A stretch of DNA of 64,000 bases from Lacrimispora sphenoides (GCF_900105215.1 NZ_FOIP01000001.1:992001-1056000); one strand, 5' to 3'. Shown: positions 35,160 through 45,896, counted from the first letter of the stretch. The notes: generated by a model from the sequence alone, not told the origin. Numbers and translations: made by a program.

Positions 35160-36672
35160 CTCCCGCACCTCCTGCAATCGCCTTCATAATGTTATTCTGG
35201 TCAAGCTCACCTTCTTCCAGTTCCCCCACCTTCTGCCCATCCCGGAGTACGGCCATACGGCTGCAGGTACGCAGCATTTCTTCCACTTCTGAGGAAATAA
35301 ACATTACGGACTTGCCCTCCTCTGAAAGCTTTACCACCAATTTCTGAATCTCTGTCTTGGTACCGACATCGATCCCTCTGGTGGGTTCATCCAGTATGAG
35401 AAAATCAGGATCCGTAAGGAGCCATCTTCCTAAGATTACTTTCTGCTGGTTTCCTCCGCTCAAGCTTTTAATAGGAGTCTCCCTGTTAGCCGTTTTTATC
35501 TGTAAAAGCTCTATATATTTATCAGCAAGCTCCTCCTGCTCTTTTCTTCCGAAGGGCTGGAACATTCCCTTCTTTGCCTGAAGCGCAAGAATCAAATTGT
35601 CCCGTACCGACAGATCCGCCACGATCCCTTCCTCCTTCCGGTTTTCCGGAAGGTAGGCCATACCAGCCTTCATGGCGTCAAGGGGCGCTGCCACCGAAAC
35701 CGGCCGGCCTTTTACCTTCAGTACCCCGCTGTCCGGCTTATCCGCTCCGTATAGGCTCCTTGCTAGCTCCGAGCGGCCGGATCCTAAAAGCCCGGTAAGA
35801 CCGATTACCTCCCCTTTACGGATCTTAAGGTCGTAAGGCTTTATGGTTCCCTGCTTTCCGATTCCCTGTGCATCGATCACCAATTCTCCGGACCTTTCCT
35901 CCGCCTCTCCTCCTTTTTTAATGGCAGCCAAATCGTCAAAATCTTTTCCCATCATCTTTGCTACCAGCTGCACTCTGGGCAGCTTTTCCGTATCATACTC
36001 TCCTACCAGAGCCCCGTTTCTAAGAACGGTGATCTTATCGCAAACCTCATATACCTGTTCCAGGAAATGAGTGACAAAGATGATTCCCACACCTTCCGAT
36101 TTGAGGCGGTTCATCAGATGAAACAGCTTCTCCACCTCATTGTCATCCAGGGAAGAAGTGGGTTCGTCAAGAATCAAAACCTTTGCAGACATATCCACGG
36201 CTCTGGCGATGGCAAACATCTGCTGCAAAGCGATGGAGTAATTCTCCAGGGCCCTTGTCACGTCAATATGAATATCCAGACTCTCCATCAGATCTTTCGC
36301 CTTCTTATTCATGGTTTTCCAGTCGATGATGCCTGCCCGCTTCGGCTCCCTGCCGATGAATAAATTTTCCGCCACAGATAAATTGGGGCAGAGATTAACC
36401 TCCTGGTAGACCGTGCTGATCCCATGAGCCTGGGCCTCCTGGGGAGAATGGTTGATCATATTCCCCTTAAACCCGTCAATGGTAATTTCTCCTGATTCAA
36501 ACTCTTCCACACCTGTCAGAACTTTAATAAGGGTGGACTTTCCGGCTCCGTTCTCCCCCATCAGCGCATGGATCTCTCCTCTTCTTAATGTAAAGTCTAC
36601 ATGATCAAGGGCCTGCACGCCTGGAAATGCTTTTGATATACTTCGCATGGCTAATACGATTACATTGGGCAT
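35152..36672 (-). CDS. ytfR: Galactofuranose-type sugar ABC ATPase (YtfR)
   Basis: Double ATPase of a CUT2 importer, 506 residues. The first domain has Walker A GENGAGKSTLIKVLTG and Walker B VLILDEPTSSLD. The second has the usual degenerate Walker A GLLGSGRSELARSL, the signature LSGGNQQKVILGRWL and FLILDEPTRGIDVG. It follows ytfQ across a strong hairpin and overlaps ytfT. A later start at the ninth residue (MRSISKAF) is possible. Confidence 0.92.
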   Translation of the reverse strand: MPNVIVLAMRSISKAFPGVQALDHVDFTLRRGEIHALMGENGAGKSTLIKVLTGVEEFESGEITIDGFKGNMINHSPQEAQAHGISTVYQEVNLCPNLSVAENLFIGREPKRAGIIDWKTMNKKAKDLMESLDIHIDVTRALENYSIALQQMFAIARAVDMSAKVLILDEPTSSLDDNEVEKLFHLMNRLKSEGVGIIFVTHFLEQVYEVCDKITVLRNGALVGEYDTEKLPRVQLVAKMMGKDFDDLAAIKKGGEAEERSGELVIDAQGIGKQGTIKPYDLKIRKGEVIGLTGLLGSGRSELARSLYGADKPDSGVLKVKGRPVSVAAPLDAMKAGMAYLPENRKEEGIVADLSVRDNLILALQAKKGMFQPFGRKEQEELADKYIELLQIKTANRETPIKSLSGGNQQKVILGRWLLTDPDFLILDEPTRGIDVGTKTEIQKLVVKLSEEGKSVMFISSEVEEMLRTCSRMAVLRDGQKVGELEEGELDQNNIMKAIAGGAGDE

Positions 36673-36725
36673 TAAATCCCTTCCTTTCTTTCCCCGTCCT
36701 GCTTAAACCGGCAAATTCAGGGATC

Positions 36726-36780
36726 AAAAAAGGTGCGGAGCGGAGGACTTTAAACCTCCGTCCTCCATTCCCCTGCACCT
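36726..36780 (-). terminator. Terminator-like hairpin between ytfQ and ytfR
   Basis: On the minus strand AGGTGC pairs with GCACCT and an inner GGAGG with CCTCC, followed by six T. It lies 46 bases after the ytfQ stop and should reduce transcription of the rest of the operon. Confidence 0.75.
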
Positions 36781-36825
36781 GTTTATCCAGATTCACTACT
36801 GTTTGCGGCTCTAAAACCCCGTGGA

Positions 36826-37905
36826 TCAATAGGCCCTCTTTGGTTTTTCCTGAGCCGCCGTATCAGCCGGATATACTCCTTCCTGTACATAGGCGATCTT
36901 ATCCACGCTTTCACCCTTTTCCAGCTTCTGAATGATTTCAGCCACGCGAGGCCCATGAAGCGGGTTACATTCTACGGATACATTCATATCACCGGCAATC
37001 ATGGAATCAAAGGCAGCCGCAACCGCGTCAAAGGAAATGATGATGATATCGCCCTTTGGCCCGCAGGTCTTTCCTGCTGCCTTGATGGCGTCAATGGCTC
37101 CAAAGGCCATGTTGTCATTTTCTGCGATCACAACATCAATATCACTATAGGTCTTAAGGAAGGATTCCATTACCTCCTGTCCCTTTGCCTGAGTAAATTC
37201 TCCTGTCTGACGCTCTAACATCTTCCACTTGGGATGATCTTTCATCTTTTCTTCCACACCGTCGGTACGTCCGATCTGGGCAGAAGAACCGATGGTTCCC
37301 TGCAGGGTCACGATGTTGATGTCATCGTCCGTACGGTTATTATTCTTTAAGTACTCATCAAGCCATGCCACTGCATCATAGCCTTCCTGAAGGAAATTGG
37401 AGCCAACCCATGCAGTATAGAGGGAATCGTCGGAAACATCGATCATACGGTCAACAATAATGACCGGGATCCCCGCATCCTTTGCTTCCTGCAAAACCGT
37501 ATCCCAGCCTGTTTCCGTAACCGGCGCGATCACAATATAGTCCACATCCTGCTGGATAAAGTTGCGGACCGCCTTTAACTGGTTTTCCTGCTTCTGCTGC
37601 GCATCATCAAATATCAGCTTGTACCCGTTTGCTTCCGTAAACGTGGATTTCATGGATTCGGTATTGGCTGTTCTCCAGTCAGATTCCGCTCCTACCTGGG
37701 AAAAACCTACCACAAGCAGATCCTTTTTTTCCTCTGCCTTAGCTGCCTCTGTTTTAGCTGCCTCTGTCTTGGCTGCCTCTGTTTTTGTTTCCCCGCCGGC
37801 CGGAGCCCCGGTGGTTGCCGCAGTCTGGGAACCGCTGCATCCGGATAAAACCATAGCTGCAGTCATGGCAGCCGCCGTCATCATGCCCAGTAATCTTCTC
37901 TTCAT
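36826..37905 (-). CDS. ytfQ: Galactofuranose-type sugar-binding lipoprotein (YtfQ)
   Basis: Periplasmic-binding protein family 1, 359 residues. The lipobox is MVLSGC. It is followed by a linker with three tandem KTEAA units, then the ligand domain. That domain opens LLVVGFSQVGAESDWRTANT and has FDDAQQKQENQLKAVRNFIQ and APVTETGWDTVLQEAKDAGI, very close to E. coli YtfQ, which binds galactofuranose. ATG 37905 is used because GGAGGG lies just before it; the ATG at 37920 actually contains that ribosome site. First gene of the importer operon. Confidence 0.92.
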   Translation of the reverse strand: MKRRLLGMMTAAAMTAAMVLSGCSGSQTAATTGAPAGGETKTEAAKTEAAKTEAAKAEEKKDLLVVGFSQVGAESDWRTANTESMKSTFTEANGYKLIFDDAQQKQENQLKAVRNFIQQDVDYIVIAPVTETGWDTVLQEAKDAGIPVIIVDRMIDVSDDSLYTAWVGSNFLQEGYDAVAWLDEYLKNNNRTDDDINIVTLQGTIGSSAQIGRTDGVEEKMKDHPKWKMLERQTGEFTQAKGQEVMESFLKTYSDIDVVIAENDNMAFGAIDAIKAAGKTCGPKGDIIIISFDAVAAAFDSMIAGDMNVSVECNPLHGPRVAEIIQKLEKGESVDKIAYVQEGVYPADTAAQEKPKRAY

Positions 37906-37959
37906 ATCCGTTCCCTCCAAAATGATAGATCGTGTTACCTTTTCTTAGTGACTACCAGT

Positions 37960-37988
37960 ATCATAACGGTTACAGTCTCTCTTCTCAA
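37960..37988 (-). promoter_or_regulatory. Promoter of ytfQ
   Basis: On the minus strand TTGAGA (37983-37988), a 17-base spacer and TATGAT (37960-37965), about 55 bases upstream of the ytfQ start. Confidence 0.65.
37961..37974 (-). promoter_or_regulatory. Candidate CcpA-binding cre site over the ytfQ -10 box
   Basis: TGTAACCGTTATGA on the minus strand matches 13 of 14 positions of the cre consensus TGWAANCGNTNWCA (consensus from knowledge). It covers most of the -10 box, a position where CcpA would repress in the presence of preferred sugars. A poorer partial match lies at 38001-38014. Confidence 0.6.
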
Positions 37989-38078
37989 TGCAATATCTTT
38001 TGTAAACGGTTGAGTTTCTTACGCCTTTTCCGGTCATTTAAAAACTAAGTTGGATTTTTTCGGAAAAAGGTTGATTTT

Positions 38079-39518
38079 TTATCTGTTCCCCTTTATAGAA
38101 GCCGGGATCCTGACTGTAACAGAGGTTCCAATCCCATACTCGCTTTCGATGGAAAGCCCATAGATTTCGCCGAAATTGAGCCGGATCCTCTCTGCCACAT
38201 TAGCGATTCCAAATCCTTCCCGCAACCCTAAGTCCTCTCCGCCGTTTCGTACCAGTCTCTGCATTTTTTCAAGCTCTTCCGGCTTCATTCCAATGCCGTT
38301 ATCCTCCACTTTTAACAGAATGTCCTCTCCCTCCTGCCAGCCGCTGATCTTTAGAAAGCCCTTTTTCCTGCAATTCTTAATTCCATGGTAAAGGGCATTC
38401 TCCACAATAGGCTGCAGAGTCAGTTTCAACGTGGAGAATTCCATGATCTGCTCCTTAAAATCGATTTCATAATCCAATATATCCTCATAGCGGAAATGCT
38501 GGATCTGAAGATAGCTCTTTACATGTTCAGCCTCTCCCCTGATGGTGATAAAATCCCTTCCATTGTTTAGGCCCATCCGCAGAAAGGAAGAAAGGGCCGT
38601 GATCATATCCACCACCTCCTGATGACGTTTCCCCTCTGCCAGCCAGACAATTGTATCCAGGGTATTATAAAGAAAATGAGGATTGATCTGAGCCTGTAAA
38701 AGCTTTAATTCGGTTTTTCTCTTTAGCTCCTGTTCTTCCTTAATGTGGTCAATCAGCTCCCCGATACGGATCACCATGTGATCATACTGGTCGCTTAGCA
38801 TCTGAATCTCCCGTATATTACTTTTGGGCGCCTGGACCTTTAGGCTGCCGTTTGCAAGCACCATGGTATATTGACACAGTTCCTCAATGGGTTTTGTAAT
38901 CTTCTTTCCAAAGGAAGAAAAAGAAACGATTAAAAACACGATGATATAAGCGGAAACCACGATGCATGAGGCAATGACCCTCTTTGTCTGGGAATCCAGC
39001 TTTAAACGCGTAGATTCTAAGGTCTTTGTTTCATTGTAAATATAATCGGACATAGTTTCCTGAATGAGTTCAGTGATTATGTAAATATCTTTATCCAGGC
39101 GCTCCATATTCCGGTCATAATCACCGATGATATTGCTGGTACGGATGTCTTCAATCCTTTTTTCCAGAATGCCGATGAGTATGATGATCCCATCCAGTCC
39201 CTTTTTGCTGTTCTCCTGAGGCGTGGAGTCCTTTAACTGTTCAAACAGCCTCCGGGAATTTTCCAGTTCCTCATAGGGATTTAAAGAATCAAAGGTGTCC
39301 GCCCCTATGACAATGCGGTACATCTTATAATCGATGTTGGATTTAAAGTCAAAATTAAACTCCGTAGCCATCGTTAAGTTCCGGATGCTTTGTCTATACT
39401 GTTCGTTCTGCCATTCCATCATATACAGCAATATCCCAATCATAATTATGACCGGGATAAATACGATTGCCTGCATGGATTGTAATTTTGCTTTGATAGA
39501 ATCACGTTTTTGCATCAT
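38079..39518 (-). CDS. Sensor histidine kinase, YesM/LytS type
   Basis: Membrane kinase, about 480 residues. One helix near 15-35 is followed by an extracellular helical region (about 35-180), a second helix near 185-205, a HAMP linker, the His_kinase motif LLQAQINPHFLYNTLDT and an HATPase domain with DNGIGMKPEELE. The start is ATG 39518 (or 39515), just after AGGAGG, and overlaps the end of the regulator gene by 17 bases. It lies directly upstream of ytfQ and probably senses the same sugar. Confidence 0.92.
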   Translation of the reverse strand: MMQKRDSIKAKLQSMQAIVFIPVIIMIGILLYMMEWQNEQYRQSIRNLTMATEFNFDFKSNIDYKMYRIVIGADTFDSLNPYEELENSRRLFEQLKDSTPQENSKKGLDGIIILIGILEKRIEDIRTSNIIGDYDRNMERLDKDIYIITELIQETMSDYIYNETKTLESTRLKLDSQTKRVIASCIVVSAYIIVFLIVSFSSFGKKITKPIEELCQYTMVLANGSLKVQAPKSNIREIQMLSDQYDHMVIRIGELIDHIKEEQELKRKTELKLLQAQINPHFLYNTLDTIVWLAEGKRHQEVVDMITALSSFLRMGLNNGRDFITIRGEAEHVKSYLQIQHFRYEDILDYEIDFKEQIMEFSTLKLTLQPIVENALYHGIKNCRKKGFLKISGWQEGEDILLKVEDNGIGMKPEELEKMQRLVRNGGEDLGLREGFGIANVAERIRLNFGEIYGLSIESEYGIGTSVTVRIPASIKGNR

Positions 39519-41130
39519 TTCTGCCTCCTGACCGGAATGCTTTCGGCGTAATTCCATGAGTCTTTTTAAATATGTAGCTGAAATAATGGGGATCTTTATA
39601 CCCCACCTGATATCCGATTTCCGAGGCCCGAAGGTCTGTCTTAAGAAGCAGCTCCTTTGCCGCTTCCATACGGACCTTTGTTAAATATTCCACAAAGGTG
39701 ATCCCCATCTCCTGGCTGAATATGGTGCTGAAGTAATTGGGGCTTATATTCACGCTGGAGGCCACCACATTTAAAGAAATGTCCTCATCCTTATAGTGAC
39801 GTTCAATGTAATCCCTGGATTTATCAAGAACCAGGCGGTACTTTTTCTGGGAACAGGTGGTGCGAAGGGTGATGGCCTTTGTAAGGATCTCCCTGGCGTA
39901 CTTTACCGCCACTTCTTCAGATCCCACACAAGGCTTTAAGGCCTTACCATCCCCAAATTCCTTTAAGACCTGTTCCGGCTCAAAACCAAGCTGAGTGACA
40001 AAACCGATGACAGCAAGATAAACATCCATAAGCAAATACTGCCGGAAGATTAAGGACTTAAAATTATTCCCGCAAGCCTCTAAATATTCTTCCAGAAAAT
40101 ACTTCACCTCTGTAATTGAACCATTTTTAAGGAAATTAGGAACAATATCCCGGCTAAGTTTGGTAATGTCCATCCCTTCCAGGCTGATGGTTCCAGAATC
40201 GTCATGAAGCCGGACAGCCGCTTCTGCCGTAAGAAGCTGGTTGTATTCCAGCATGTACCGGCTGGCATAGGCCCGGCTGGCCGCCTTAAAACAGGTTCTA
40301 AGCTCACCGAGCCTGCATACCGGAACACCGATTCCTCCGAAATACTCCATGCCCGGACAGGACTCCACAAGGCGGACCAAAAGCTTAGAGCAGGCAGCCG
40401 CCTTTCTATCAAGATCTTCCCAGTCGTTTCCCATGACCAGAAATGCATACCCTTCTGTTAAGCGGTTAAATACGATGACCTCTGACCTGTTCTCAAACCG
40501 GTCTTTTATCATCTCATCAAACATAACAACCTGGTCCGTAAACTGCTCCTGGCTGCCGGAAACCCTTGCCTGAAACAAAATCAGATTATATACCGGAGCG
40601 CTTAAGGACAGTCTGTGTTCCCGCCCCTTAATAAGGATCTCCTGAAGGCTTAAGTTTCCTGATACAATGGTATCAAACAGCCGGTCCCGCTCCATCCGCT
40701 TTCTTTCTTCCTGCTGCTTTAGAAACTCCAGTTTATAACCCCTTTCGCTTTTCTCCTGGATAATGGCTTCGCTCATGCGCTCCAGAGCCTCTAGCAGCTG
40801 GCTGCTGCTGACAGGCTTAAGAAGGTAATCCGCTGCGCCGATCTTTATGGCCCGCTTTGCGTATTCAAAGTCATCATATCCGCTGAAAAACATGATGCGA
40901 AGGTCCGGAAGTTCTCTCTTTACCATCTCAGCCAGCTCAAGCCCATCCATAAAGGGCATTCGGATGTCAGTAAGCAGGATATCTGGCCTGGCCTTTAGGA
41001 TCAAAGGATATGCCAGCTCCCCATCCGGTGCTTCCCCTGCAAACTCAAATCCGTATCTTTCCCACGGAATACCATTTTTAATTCCCTCACGAACTATTTT
41101 TTCATCCTCAGCAAGAAAAATTTTAACCAT
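39502..41130 (-). CDS. Response regulator, YesN type (receiver plus AraC domain)
   Basis: A 542-residue DNA-binding regulator. The receiver has D55 in ILLTDIRMPFMDG and a KPVSSSQL loop. A long central region has no domain I recognise, and a C-terminal AraC double helix-turn-helix follows (SLNVVASSVNISPNYFSTIF, then ASEIGYQVGYKDPHYFSYIF). ATG 41130 is chosen for GGGGGG upstream. It is encoded before and overlaps the YesM-type kinase. The pair is expected to activate the adjacent ytfQRT-yjfF importer. Confidence 0.92.
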   Translation of the reverse strand: MVKIFLAEDEKIVREGIKNGIPWERYGFEFAGEAPDGELAYPLILKARPDILLTDIRMPFMDGLELAEMVKRELPDLRIMFFSGYDDFEYAKRAIKIGAADYLLKPVSSSQLLEALERMSEAIIQEKSERGYKLEFLKQQEERKRMERDRLFDTIVSGNLSLQEILIKGREHRLSLSAPVYNLILFQARVSGSQEQFTDQVVMFDEMIKDRFENRSEVIVFNRLTEGYAFLVMGNDWEDLDRKAAACSKLLVRLVESCPGMEYFGGIGVPVCRLGELRTCFKAASRAYASRYMLEYNQLLTAEAAVRLHDDSGTISLEGMDITKLSRDIVPNFLKNGSITEVKYFLEEYLEACGNNFKSLIFRQYLLMDVYLAVIGFVTQLGFEPEQVLKEFGDGKALKPCVGSEEVAVKYAREILTKAITLRTTCSQKKYRLVLDKSRDYIERHYKDEDISLNVVASSVNISPNYFSTIFSQEMGITFVEYLTKVRMEAAKELLLKTDLRASEIGYQVGYKDPHYFSYIFKKTHGITPKAFRSGGRNDAKT

Positions 41131-41256
41131 GTCAGATCCCCCCTGTATGTCCCACATTCATAAGTAGATTATATAAAATCTAAAAAAGAAATATAAGAGA
41201 ATAATTTCAGTCCCTGCATTTTCAATCGTAAAAAAATATACTAAAATCATAGTACC

Positions 41257-41313
41257 ACAAAAAGAGGACATCTTAAAGTTCCTGATTCATACAGAAACTT
41301 AAAATGTCCTCTT
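41257..41313 (-). terminator. Terminator of the beta-glucoside operon
   Basis: AAGAGGACAT and ATGTCCTCTT are the outer arms of a longer imperfect stem (inner TTAAGTT/AACTTTAA pairing), followed on the minus strand by five T. It lies 46 bases after the GH1 stop. Confidence 0.75.
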
Positions 41314-41358
41314 CCTTATTTAACCTCTTCTTACAGCAAGGAAAACATCCCTGTTCTT

Positions 41359-42810
<1,452 letters not shown>

Positions 42811-42819
42811 TCAAAATGA

Positions 42820-44691
42820 TTAAACAATTGTTAACAGCTTCTCTCCAACCTCGATCTGCTTTTTACTTCCTGCCCTTAAGCTTACAAAGTTGTTCATATT
42901 AGATACAAGCACAGGAGTGGTAAGCGATAAGCCTGCTTCCTTAATTTTCTCCATATCAAATTCCAGCAGCAGGCTTCCCTTTATGACCCGGTCCCCTTGC
43001 CTGCAGTGAAGGGTAAAACCTTCTCCTCCAAGACGCACCGTATCAAGCCCTACATGGATCAAAACCTCAGCTCCTGTATCCGTAGTGATGCCGACCGCAT
43101 GCTTAGTGTCAGTCACAGCACTGATGGTTCCGTCTGCAGGAGCATATACCTTTCCCTCATCCGGGATTATGGCTACCCCTTCTCCTAACACTCCGCCTGC
43201 AAATACCGGATCCTCTACCTCTGTTAAAGAAATTACCCTTCCTGTAAGAGGGCTTGCAAGTTCAATGGTCTCTACCAGCCGCTTTTTCTCTTCAGAAGGA
43301 GCACCCCCGGAAGTTTCCGGCCCCCCTGTCTTCTCCTCCGGCTTATATAGAATGAGAGTCATGACAAAGGATACGGTCAGAGAGATAACAAGGGCAATCA
43401 CACCATTTATCAAATTGCCGAATCCCTCACCGCCGATCATGGTAATTAAGGTCAAGGTAGAGGGAGAACCGCCCATGGAATAGGCTACCAAATGGGTAAT
43501 TCCGGCATAAAGACCTGATGCTGCTGCACCGATTACCGCTGCTATCATGGGTGTTTTGTATTTTAATGTCACACCATACATAGCAGGTTCTGTAACGCCT
43601 GCGACAATTGCTGAGATTCCACAGGCAGATGCGGTAGACTTTACATTTTCATCCTTGGAGCGGACTGCAACAGCCAGGGATGCACCTCCCTGAGCCAGGT
43701 TGGAGCAGAACATGGTAATAAGTACAATTGCATCAAATCCAAAGGTCGCCATACTAATGGCGAACATAGGAATCAATGCATAATGCATACCAGTCATAAC
43801 GATAAACGGCATGGCAGCAGAGATCAGCATGATGGTGAGCCAGCCTGCTTTGCTATATAAGAAATTGATACCGTCTGCCAGATAATTTCCGAGAATGCTT
43901 CCAAGGGGCCCAACAACAACTAATGCAATGGGCACGGTAATAAATAAGACGATCAACGGTTTCAAAAATACCTTTAAAAGGTTGGGGCAAACCTTATCAG
44001 CAAACCGTTCAATATATCCCATAATCGGAACAATAAGGAAGATAGGAAGAACGGAGGAGCTATATACGGCAGCCGTAACAGGCAATCCAAAATATGTGGT
44101 ATTTCCCTGGCCAAGCAGACCCGTAATATCAGGATGGATCAAAAGAGCCGCTACTACCATAGCCAGATATATGTTGGAGCCAAGACGCTTTGCTGTGGTC
44201 ATGGCCAGCAAAATGGGCAGGAAGTAGAAGAAAGCATCTCCTACTGCAGATAAAATCACATACGTACTTCCGGACGTATCCACTAACCCAAAGGTGGTCA
44301 GAAGTGTCAGCACTACTTTGATCATACCGCAGCCAAGCATGGCGGGAAGCAGAGGGGTCATGCAGCCGGCTACAAAACTGCACATACGTGAGAACAAATT
44401 CTCCTTAGGACCTTCATCCTTATTCCCGGTGCTCTCTTCAAATTGTCCAAGCTTTATAAATTCCTTATATACATTTGATACCTCGTTGCCGATAACTACC
44501 TGGAACTGTCCGGCCTGGCGGACCACCCGGATCACACCCGGTACCTTTTCAATTTCAGAATCTTTAGGAACTGTACTGTCTTTCAGTACGAACCGCAGGC
44601 GTGTCATACAATGGGACAGCCCGCTCACATTATTTTCTCCGCCAACCTTTTCGAGTAATGTCTGTGCGGTCTTTGCATAATCATATGCCAT
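42820..44691 (-). CDS. bglP: Beta-glucoside PTS transporter, EIIBCA
   Basis: Phosphotransferase permease of 623 residues that imports and phosphorylates beta-glucosides. The order is EIIB (1-85, phosphocysteine C28 in GLSHCMTRLRF), EIIC (about 105-450, ten or so helices) and EIIA (about 480-623, phosphohistidine in AEVLIHVGLDTV). The domains are fused in the usual BCA order. It is preceded by a LicT-type antiterminator target and terminator, and followed by its partner GH1 enzyme. Confidence 0.95.
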   Translation of the reverse strand: MAYDYAKTAQTLLEKVGGENNVSGLSHCMTRLRFVLKDSTVPKDSEIEKVPGVIRVVRQAGQFQVVIGNEVSNVYKEFIKLGQFEESTGNKDEGPKENLFSRMCSFVAGCMTPLLPAMLGCGMIKVVLTLLTTFGLVDTSGSTYVILSAVGDAFFYFLPILLAMTTAKRLGSNIYLAMVVAALLIHPDITGLLGQGNTTYFGLPVTAAVYSSSVLPIFLIVPIMGYIERFADKVCPNLLKVFLKPLIVLFITVPIALVVVGPLGSILGNYLADGINFLYSKAGWLTIMLISAAMPFIVMTGMHYALIPMFAISMATFGFDAIVLITMFCSNLAQGGASLAVAVRSKDENVKSTASACGISAIVAGVTEPAMYGVTLKYKTPMIAAVIGAAASGLYAGITHLVAYSMGGSPSTLTLITMIGGEGFGNLINGVIALVISLTVSFVMTLILYKPEEKTGGPETSGGAPSEEKKRLVETIELASPLTGRVISLTEVEDPVFAGGVLGEGVAIIPDEGKVYAPADGTISAVTDTKHAVGITTDTGAEVLIHVGLDTVRLGGEGFTLHCRQGDRVIKGSLLLEFDMEKIKEAGLSLTTPVLVSNMNNFVSLRAGSKKQIEVGEKLLTIV

Positions 44692-44734
44692 ATTAACTCC
44701 CCCTTATTAAGGTTTACTCATTGTTATCTATCTG

Positions 44735-44767
44735 AAAAGGCGTCTGCCGGCTATCATATAACGCCTT
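44735..44767 (-). terminator. Second hairpin in the bglP leader
   Basis: On the minus strand AAGGCGT pairs with ACGCCTT and then TTTTCAG follows. The pairing is perfect but short. It lies between the main leader terminator and the bglP start and could be an extra transcription checkpoint. Confidence 0.45.
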
Positions 44768-44785
44768 ATCATTCAATTTTATAAA

Positions 44786-44856
44786 TAAAAAGGACCCTGC
44801 CGAAAAGCAGCCTGCAAATAATATAACCATTGCAGCCTACTCTCCATGCAGGGTCC
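44786..44856 (-). terminator. Leader terminator between licT and bglP
   Basis: GGACCCTGC (44848-44856, minus strand) pairs with GCAGGGTCC (44792-44800), followed by five T. Its 5' arm shares bases with the antiterminator at 44852-44890, so the two structures exclude each other. Confidence 0.85.
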
Positions 44857-44890
44857 TGCCCGGACCACATTTCCTGTCCGGTAACAATCC
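44852..44890 (-). promoter_or_regulatory. Ribonucleic antiterminator (RAT) for LicT/BglG
   Basis: The minus strand reads GGATTGTTACCGG, a spacer, then CCGGGCAGGACC, matching the classical bgl/lic RAT start GGATTGTTACTG and its GCAGGCAAAACC end in layout. Binding of the antiterminator protein here would keep the overlapping terminator open and allow bglP expression. Confidence 0.85.
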
Positions 44891-44902
44891 CAGCCCTCTG
44901 TT

Positions 44903-45742
44903 TTAAATCAGTTCTCTGGTAACTTTTTCTATGTGAATCATCAGATACATCATTTCTTCCCGGTCTATTTCGTAGTAATACCGGTCGTGTATATAATCTG
45001 CTATTTTAATGATACAGTTATAGGCTCTGCGGTACTTATCCTTTAGCAGCTGATACCACTCTTCATTGGTTGCCTCATACTGCTTATTCTGCAGCATGCG
45101 CTGGGCAAAAAAACGGATGTGGGTCACAAAACGCCTGTAATCCCAGGACTCTGTATCCAGCCTAATCTGAAAGGACGCCTCCACAATATCCACAATGTCC
45201 TTAATAACTTCCGTAATTATCCCCAAATCATCGGTTTCCTGACGGTTTAACTGTCCATAAACAAAATGAAACGCCAGGAACATGGCTTCATCCTCTTCCA
45301 TGGAAATATTAAGCCTTCTCCGAATTAAGTCGACCGCATACTGACCCACTTGAAATTCATTGGGATAAAACCGTTTTCCCTCCCAAAGCATGGCATTTCG
45401 TAGAATGGTTCCGTTTTTATAACGGTCTACCGCACCGGCGATATGGTCACACACCGGAAGGATGATCCGGGAATCCAGCTGCATTCCAAACTCGCTTTTG
45501 GCGTAATCAACAGTCTGTTCACTGATATCCCAGTATTCCTGGGGAAGCTTTGCGAAATACTCTTCAAAGTGACGGGCATCCCGCTTATCATTCTGTACAA
45601 ATACCCGCTCCACCAGCTTCCGGTCCACCTCATCGCCCTTTTTCTTTCCAAAGCCAATGGATTTACCCTTCAGTATGATTTCTTTCCCCTCGGTATTATA
45701 AGCTGATACCATGTTATTGTTCAAAACTTTTTCAATTTTCAT
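44903..45742 (-). CDS. licT: BglG/LicT-family transcriptional antiterminator
   Basis: RNA-binding antiterminator of 279 residues. The N-terminal CAT domain (1-55, MKIEKVLNNNMVSAYN) is followed by two PRD domains with the expected histidines (LPVCDHIAG and MFLAFHFVY in PRD1; FVTHIRFFAQ and MYLMIHIEK in PRD2), which are controlled by PTS phosphorylation. ATG 45742 is preceded by GGAAGGG; the longer frame to 45841 would add 33 residues unlike the family and run through a hairpin. It acts on the RAT between it and bglP. Confidence 0.95.
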   Translation of the reverse strand: MKIEKVLNNNMVSAYNTEGKEIILKGKSIGFGKKKGDEVDRKLVERVFVQNDKRDARHFEEYFAKLPQEYWDISEQTVDYAKSEFGMQLDSRIILPVCDHIAGAVDRYKNGTILRNAMLWEGKRFYPNEFQVGQYAVDLIRRRLNISMEEDEAMFLAFHFVYGQLNRQETDDLGIITEVIKDIVDIVEASFQIRLDTESWDYRRFVTHIRFFAQRMLQNKQYEATNEEWYQLLKDKYRRAYNCIIKIADYIHDRYYYEIDREEMMYLMIHIEKVTRELI

Positions 45743-45758
45743 AAGCCCTTCCAGTAAT

Positions 45759-45824
45759 AAAAAAAGACAAGCTACGAGGACCATCACATCACTAGTATAT
45801 GTGATAACAACCCTGTAGACCTTG
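45759..45824 (-). promoter_or_regulatory. Terminator-like leader hairpin before licT with a RAT-like core
   Basis: On the minus strand an extended imperfect stem (CAAG/CTTG and CTACAGG/CCTCGTAG outside, TCACAT/ATGTGA inside) is followed by seven T. The core 45778-45813 begins GGGTTGTTATCAC, close to the RAT start GGATTGTTACTG. It lies between the licT promoter and start, so licT may be autoregulated by antitermination. The second half of the RAT match is weak. Confidence 0.5.
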
Positions 45825-45867
45825 CCTGCCTTACCAGTCACAAACTACACATCTATTTTCTAAACGC

Positions 45868-45896
45868 AGTATATCACGGATCTTTGTAGATGTCTA
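45868..45896 (-). promoter_or_regulatory. Promoter of licT
   Basis: On the minus strand TAGACA (45891-45896), a 17-base spacer and TATACT (45868-45873). Transcription would start upstream of the leader hairpin. Confidence 0.6.

Noticed and set aside
38001..38014. Second cre site upstream of ytfQ (TGTAAACGGTTGAG)
   Set aside because: Only 11 of 14 positions fit and the conserved right end is wrong; kept only as a remark on the better site.
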